From: Desulfuromonadaceae bacterium UBA6124
Lineage (GTDB): Bacteria; Desulfobacterota; Desulfuromonadia; Desulfuromonadales; Trichloromonadaceae
Assembly: GCA_002423365.1 (NCBI GenBank)
Contig: DIVU01000364.1
Coordinates: forward strand, 1-6,628
Direction: 5' to 3'
DNA length: 6,628 nt
Made by a program: the position numbers and the translations under genes. Shown piece after piece: positions 4,262 through 6,628 of the stretch (the stretch's first letter is position 1; every line of letters begins with the position of its first letter). The notes under the pieces were generated by a model. It ran no database searches. It saw only the letters and a program-made list of their open reading frames with translations, and was not told the DNA's origin.

Positions 4262-6526
4262 ATGCAACAAAACCCCGCGTCACAATTCATCGAAGAGGTG
4301 CACCTGCGCGACTATTGGCTGACGATCCTCAAGCACCGCAAGCTGGCCCTCATCACGCTTTTGGTTGTCCTCACGGCGGCGCTCATCTACCTGTTCACCG
4401 CAATTCCGGTGTACCGCGCTACCACGCAGATCCTCATCGAGCGCGCCAACCCGAACATCCTCTCCGCGCAGGAGATCTTCGCGATCGACCCGTCCGGCCA
4501 GGACTTCTACCAGACCCAGTACAAGGTCCTCGAGTCCCGCGCGATCGCCCGCGACGTGATCGGCCGCCTGCATCTGGACAAGCATCCCGAATACCGGGCC
4601 GCCGAAGAGGGCGCCTTTTCGCTGCTGGCGCCGCTGAAATGGGCCTCCGATTTCATAACGGAGCTGATCCGCGGCAAGGAGGAGGAGCCCCCCGCACCCG
4701 GCGAGATCCCCATTGCCGACACCCTCTCCACGATGAAGCCCGAGGAGGACTCCGGCCTCGTCAGCGCCTTCAAGTCCCGCCTGAAAATCACACCGGTCCG
4801 CAACAGCCGGATCGTCGAGATCGGCTTTGAGTCGATCGACCCGCGGCTGGCCGCGCTCGGCGCGAACACCGTCGCCCAGGCCTACATCGACTGGAACCTC
4901 GGCCTCCGGATTAAAAGCTCGCAGTCCGCGTCGATCTTCCTCGACGAGCAGGTCAAGCAGGCCAAGCAGCGGATGGAGGCCTCCGAGCAGGCGATCCAGC
5001 AGTACCGCGAGAAGTACGGCCTCTCGCTGGCCGCCGGCAAGACCGACGACGGCCGCCAGACGCAGGACCTCAGCCGCCAGCGCCTCAGCCAGGTCAGCTC
5101 CCAGCTCACCGAGGCCACCAACAAGCGCATCGAGGCGGAGATCAAGTACCGAAACGCGCTGGACCTTTCGAAGAGCCCCGATACCGCCGACAGCATCCCC
5201 GAGGTCTCCATGAACCCGGTGATCATCTCCATGAAGGACAAGGAGGTGCAACTGATCCGGGAGCGCACCGTGAAGGCCGGCAAGTACGGGCCGAAGCACC
5301 CCGAGATGGTCGCGCTGAACCAGGAGCTGGAGAACCTCCTGAAACTCAAAAGGCAGGAGATCAAAAACGTCGTCGATTCGCTGAAGGCGACCTACGAGAT
5401 TGCCCAGAAGCAGGAGCGCGCGCTCACCCAGGCGATGCAGGCCCGCGAGGGCGAGACGATCAGCCGCGACAAGATCGCCATCCAGTTCCAGGTGCTCCAG
5501 CAGGAGGCGGAGTCCAACCGCCAGCTCTACGACCTGCTGCTCAAGCGCCTGAAGGAAAGCGGCGTCACCGAGGAGAACCGGACGGTTAACATCCATATCG
5601 TCGATCGCGCCGAGGTGCCCACGATTGCCGCCTGGCCCCCGAAGGCCAAGGGTCTGCTTCTGGCCCTCGTGCTGGGCCTCGCCCTCGGGATCGGGCTCGC
5701 TTTCTTTGTCGAGTACCTCGACGATACGGTGAAGTCCCCCGACGACATCGAGAAGCGCTTCGACCTGCCCTACCTGGGCTCGGTCCCGCGCTTCGAATCC
5801 AAGGCAAACGGGAAGAAGGGATCGGACCTCCTTGTCCTCGAAGACCCGAAATCCCAGGCCGCCGAGGCGTACCGCGGCCTGCGGACCGGGATACTCTTCT
5901 CCACGCCGGACCGGTCCCCGCGCGCGATCCTGCTCACCAGCGCCACCGCGTCGGAGGGGAAGACGATCACCTCCGTAAACATCGCGCTGATCATGGCGAT
6001 GGCCGGCGAGCGGACGCTCCTGGTTGATCTCGACATGCGCCGCCCGCGCCTGCACAAGAGCCTGAACGTCCCGAGCGAACGGGGCGTCTCCAACATCCTC
6101 GTCGGGGGAGGGGACTGGCGCGAGTTTGTCATCGAGACCGCGACGCCGAACCTGCATTTCATCCCGTCCGGGCCGATCTCGCCGAACCCGGCCGAGCTGA
6201 TCGCCTCGGAGCGGATGAAGAATCTGATCCGCGAGTGGACCGAAGCCTACGACCGGGTGATCATCGACACGGCGCCGATCGCCGCGGTGACCGATCCGGT
6301 GCTGCTGTCCCGCCTCGTGGACGGAACGGTCATCCTGATCCACGCCGGCGTCACCAGCCGCCACATCATCGCCTCGGCGATCCGCCAGATCCGCGACGTC
6401 CAGGGCCGCGTCCTCGGCGCCGTCCTCAACGACGTGGACACCCACGGCGGCGGCTACTACTATTACCATTACTACCACCACTACTACTACGGCGCCGACG
6501 GCACCAAAAAGAAGAAACATAAATAG
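4262..6526 (+). CDS. Wzc-like polysaccharide co-polymerase fused to a BY (tyrosine autokinase) domain
   Basis: A 754-residue inner-membrane protein, the usual size for Gram-negative Wzc. The start at ATG 4262 follows AAGGAA by five bases; a TTG at 4202 in the same frame is unneeded. Order: cytoplasmic N-terminus with a Wzz-type segment (LRDYWLTILKHRK), first membrane helix about 28-48, a long periplasmic region with coiled coils about 225-430, a proline-rich motif (IAAWPPKAK) before the second helix at about 464-483, then the cytoplasmic kinase. The kinase shows ExxRxxR (E535, R538, R541; oligomer contacts), Walker A SATASEGKT with K567/T568, Walker A' LLVDLDMRRPR (D589, D591) and Walker B RVIIDTAP (D669). 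The tail at 732-743 is YYYYHYYHHYYY, nine tyrosines for trans-autophosphorylation, followed by a basic end. Walker A has Ala-Ser where most BY-kinases have Pro-Gly, probably tolerated. It should control polymer length and export with the OPX/barrel pair and be reset by the PHP phosphatase. Confidence 0.95.
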   Translation: MQQNPASQFIEEVHLRDYWLTILKHRKLALITLLVVLTAALIYLFTAIPVYRATTQILIERANPNILSAQEIFAIDPSGQDFYQTQYKVLESRAIARDVIGRLHLDKHPEYRAAEEGAFSLLAPLKWASDFITELIRGKEEEPPAPGEIPIADTLSTMKPEEDSGLVSAFKSRLKITPVRNSRIVEIGFESIDPRLAALGANTVAQAYIDWNLGLRIKSSQSASIFLDEQVKQAKQRMEASEQAIQQYREKYGLSLAAGKTDDGRQTQDLSRQRLSQVSSQLTEATNKRIEAEIKYRNALDLSKSPDTADSIPEVSMNPVIISMKDKEVQLIRERTVKAGKYGPKHPEMVALNQELENLLKLKRQEIKNVVDSLKATYEIAQKQERALTQAMQAREGETISRDKIAIQFQVLQQEAESNRQLYDLLLKRLKESGVTEENRTVNIHIVDRAEVPTIAAWPPKAKGLLLALVLGLALGIGLAFFVEYLDDTVKSPDDIEKRFDLPYLGSVPRFESKANGKKGSDLLVLEDPKSQAAEAYRGLRTGILFSTPDRSPRAILLTSATASEGKTITSVNIALIMAMAGERTLLVDLDMRRPRLHKSLNVPSERGVSNILVGGGDWREFVIETATPNLHFIPSGPISPNPAELIASERMKNLIREWTEAYDRVIIDTAPIAAVTDPVLLSRLVDGTVILIHAGVTSRHIIASAIRQIRDVQGRVLGAVLNDVDTHGGGYYYYHYYHHYYYGADGTKKKKHK

Positions 6527-6564
6527 GGGACAGCTCCCGATTAATTTGTTCCTGCCTGTGACCC

Positions 6565-6628
6565 GGAAAAACCGGGGCGACTCCCTATTTTCTCTTCTCG
6601 GAAAATAGGGAGTTGTACCGGCTTTTCC
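6565..6628. repeat. Long imperfect inverted repeat, reaching the window edge (REP/REPIN-like; possible terminator)
   Basis: The core is a perfect 13-bp inverted repeat, ACTCCCTATTTTC (6580-6592) with GAAAATAGGGAGT (6601-6613), around the eight-base loop TCTTCTCG. Pairing continues outward with few mismatches: 6572-6575 CCGG with 6618-6621 CCGG, and 6565-6570 GGAAAA with 6623-6628 TTTTCC, giving arms of 28 bases. It may extend beyond the edge. Just upstream, GGGACAGCTCCC (6527-6538) starts right after the kinase stop codon and is itself a small hairpin. The GGGACAG-type motif and repeated AAATAGGG (6521 and 6603) recall REP-type sequences mobilised by RAYT transposases. It may also end the kinase transcript, though it lacks a clear U-tract. 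Confidence 0.6.

Noticed and set aside
3211..4290. Reverse-strand open frame of 359 codons opposite the OPX gene
   Set aside because: It mirrors the forward OPX gene, has no domain or plausible start signal, and crosses two gene boundaries.
4280..6520. Very long reverse-strand open frame (746 codons) opposite the kinase gene
   Set aside because: The forward frame has every BY-kinase motif. The antisense frame reads low-complexity Leu/Asp/Gly/Val/Arg text, a usual GC-rich mirror frame.

Overview
The window is a GC-rich (about 60 %), strongly GC3-biased stretch from a Gram-negative bacterium. The combination suggests a deltaproteobacterial or Desulfobacterota-like host: an outer-membrane barrel, an outer-membrane-type polysaccharide export (OPX) protein, a fused Wzc-type kinase, and a PHP-type tyrosine phosphatase like Myxococcus PhpA. 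That assignment is an inference from gene content, not from a search. Almost everything belongs to one extracellular-polysaccharide export and control cluster read on the + strand.

Layout. Positions 1-107 hold the first 35 codons of rpsF (ribosomal protein bS6) on the - strand, running off the left edge. It has a strong ribosome-binding site and a small leader hairpin. Positions 108-442 are a divergent regulatory region containing outward-facing promoter candidates, a TCACATTG direct repeat with 11-bp pitch, and a possible 15-residue upstream reading frame. Then on the + strand come: a PHP (CpsB/YwqE-type) protein-tyrosine phosphatase (443-1255); an AT-rich gap with a perfect 9-bp palindrome (1284-1316); a small secreted, three-cysteine, glycine-tailed protein of unknown function (1379-1948); an outer-membrane beta-barrel protein of the kind found in exopolysaccharide operons (2013-3269); a short periplasmic OPX/Wza-like protein with two SLBB domains and no outer-membrane helix (3295-4170); and a Wzc-like polysaccharide co-polymerase fused to a bacterial tyrosine (BY) kinase with a nine-tyrosine tail (4262-6526). 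The last 100 bases hold a long imperfect inverted repeat that reaches the right edge. It resembles a REP/REPIN-type element and may also terminate the operon.

How the parts fit. The kinase/co-polymerase in the inner membrane would control chain length and gate export through cycles of phosphorylation on its tyrosine tail, and the PHP phosphatase would remove those phosphates. The OPX protein lacks the C-terminal helix with which classical Wza crosses the outer membrane, so the adjacent barrel is the natural candidate for the outer-membrane exit. This matches the split Wza/barrel arrangement described for Myxococcus polysaccharide systems. The small secreted protein sits between phosphatase and export genes and is the least explained component. 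No glycosyltransferase, flippase (Wzx) or polymerase (Wzy) gene lies in the window, so the sugar-assembly part must be elsewhere, perhaps downstream.

Most notable regulatory feature: a 15-pair, terminator-like hairpin plus U-tract at 3316-3362 lies inside the 5' coding end of the OPX gene, where it buries an internal in-frame ATG. It could tune the barrel-to-OPX ratio.
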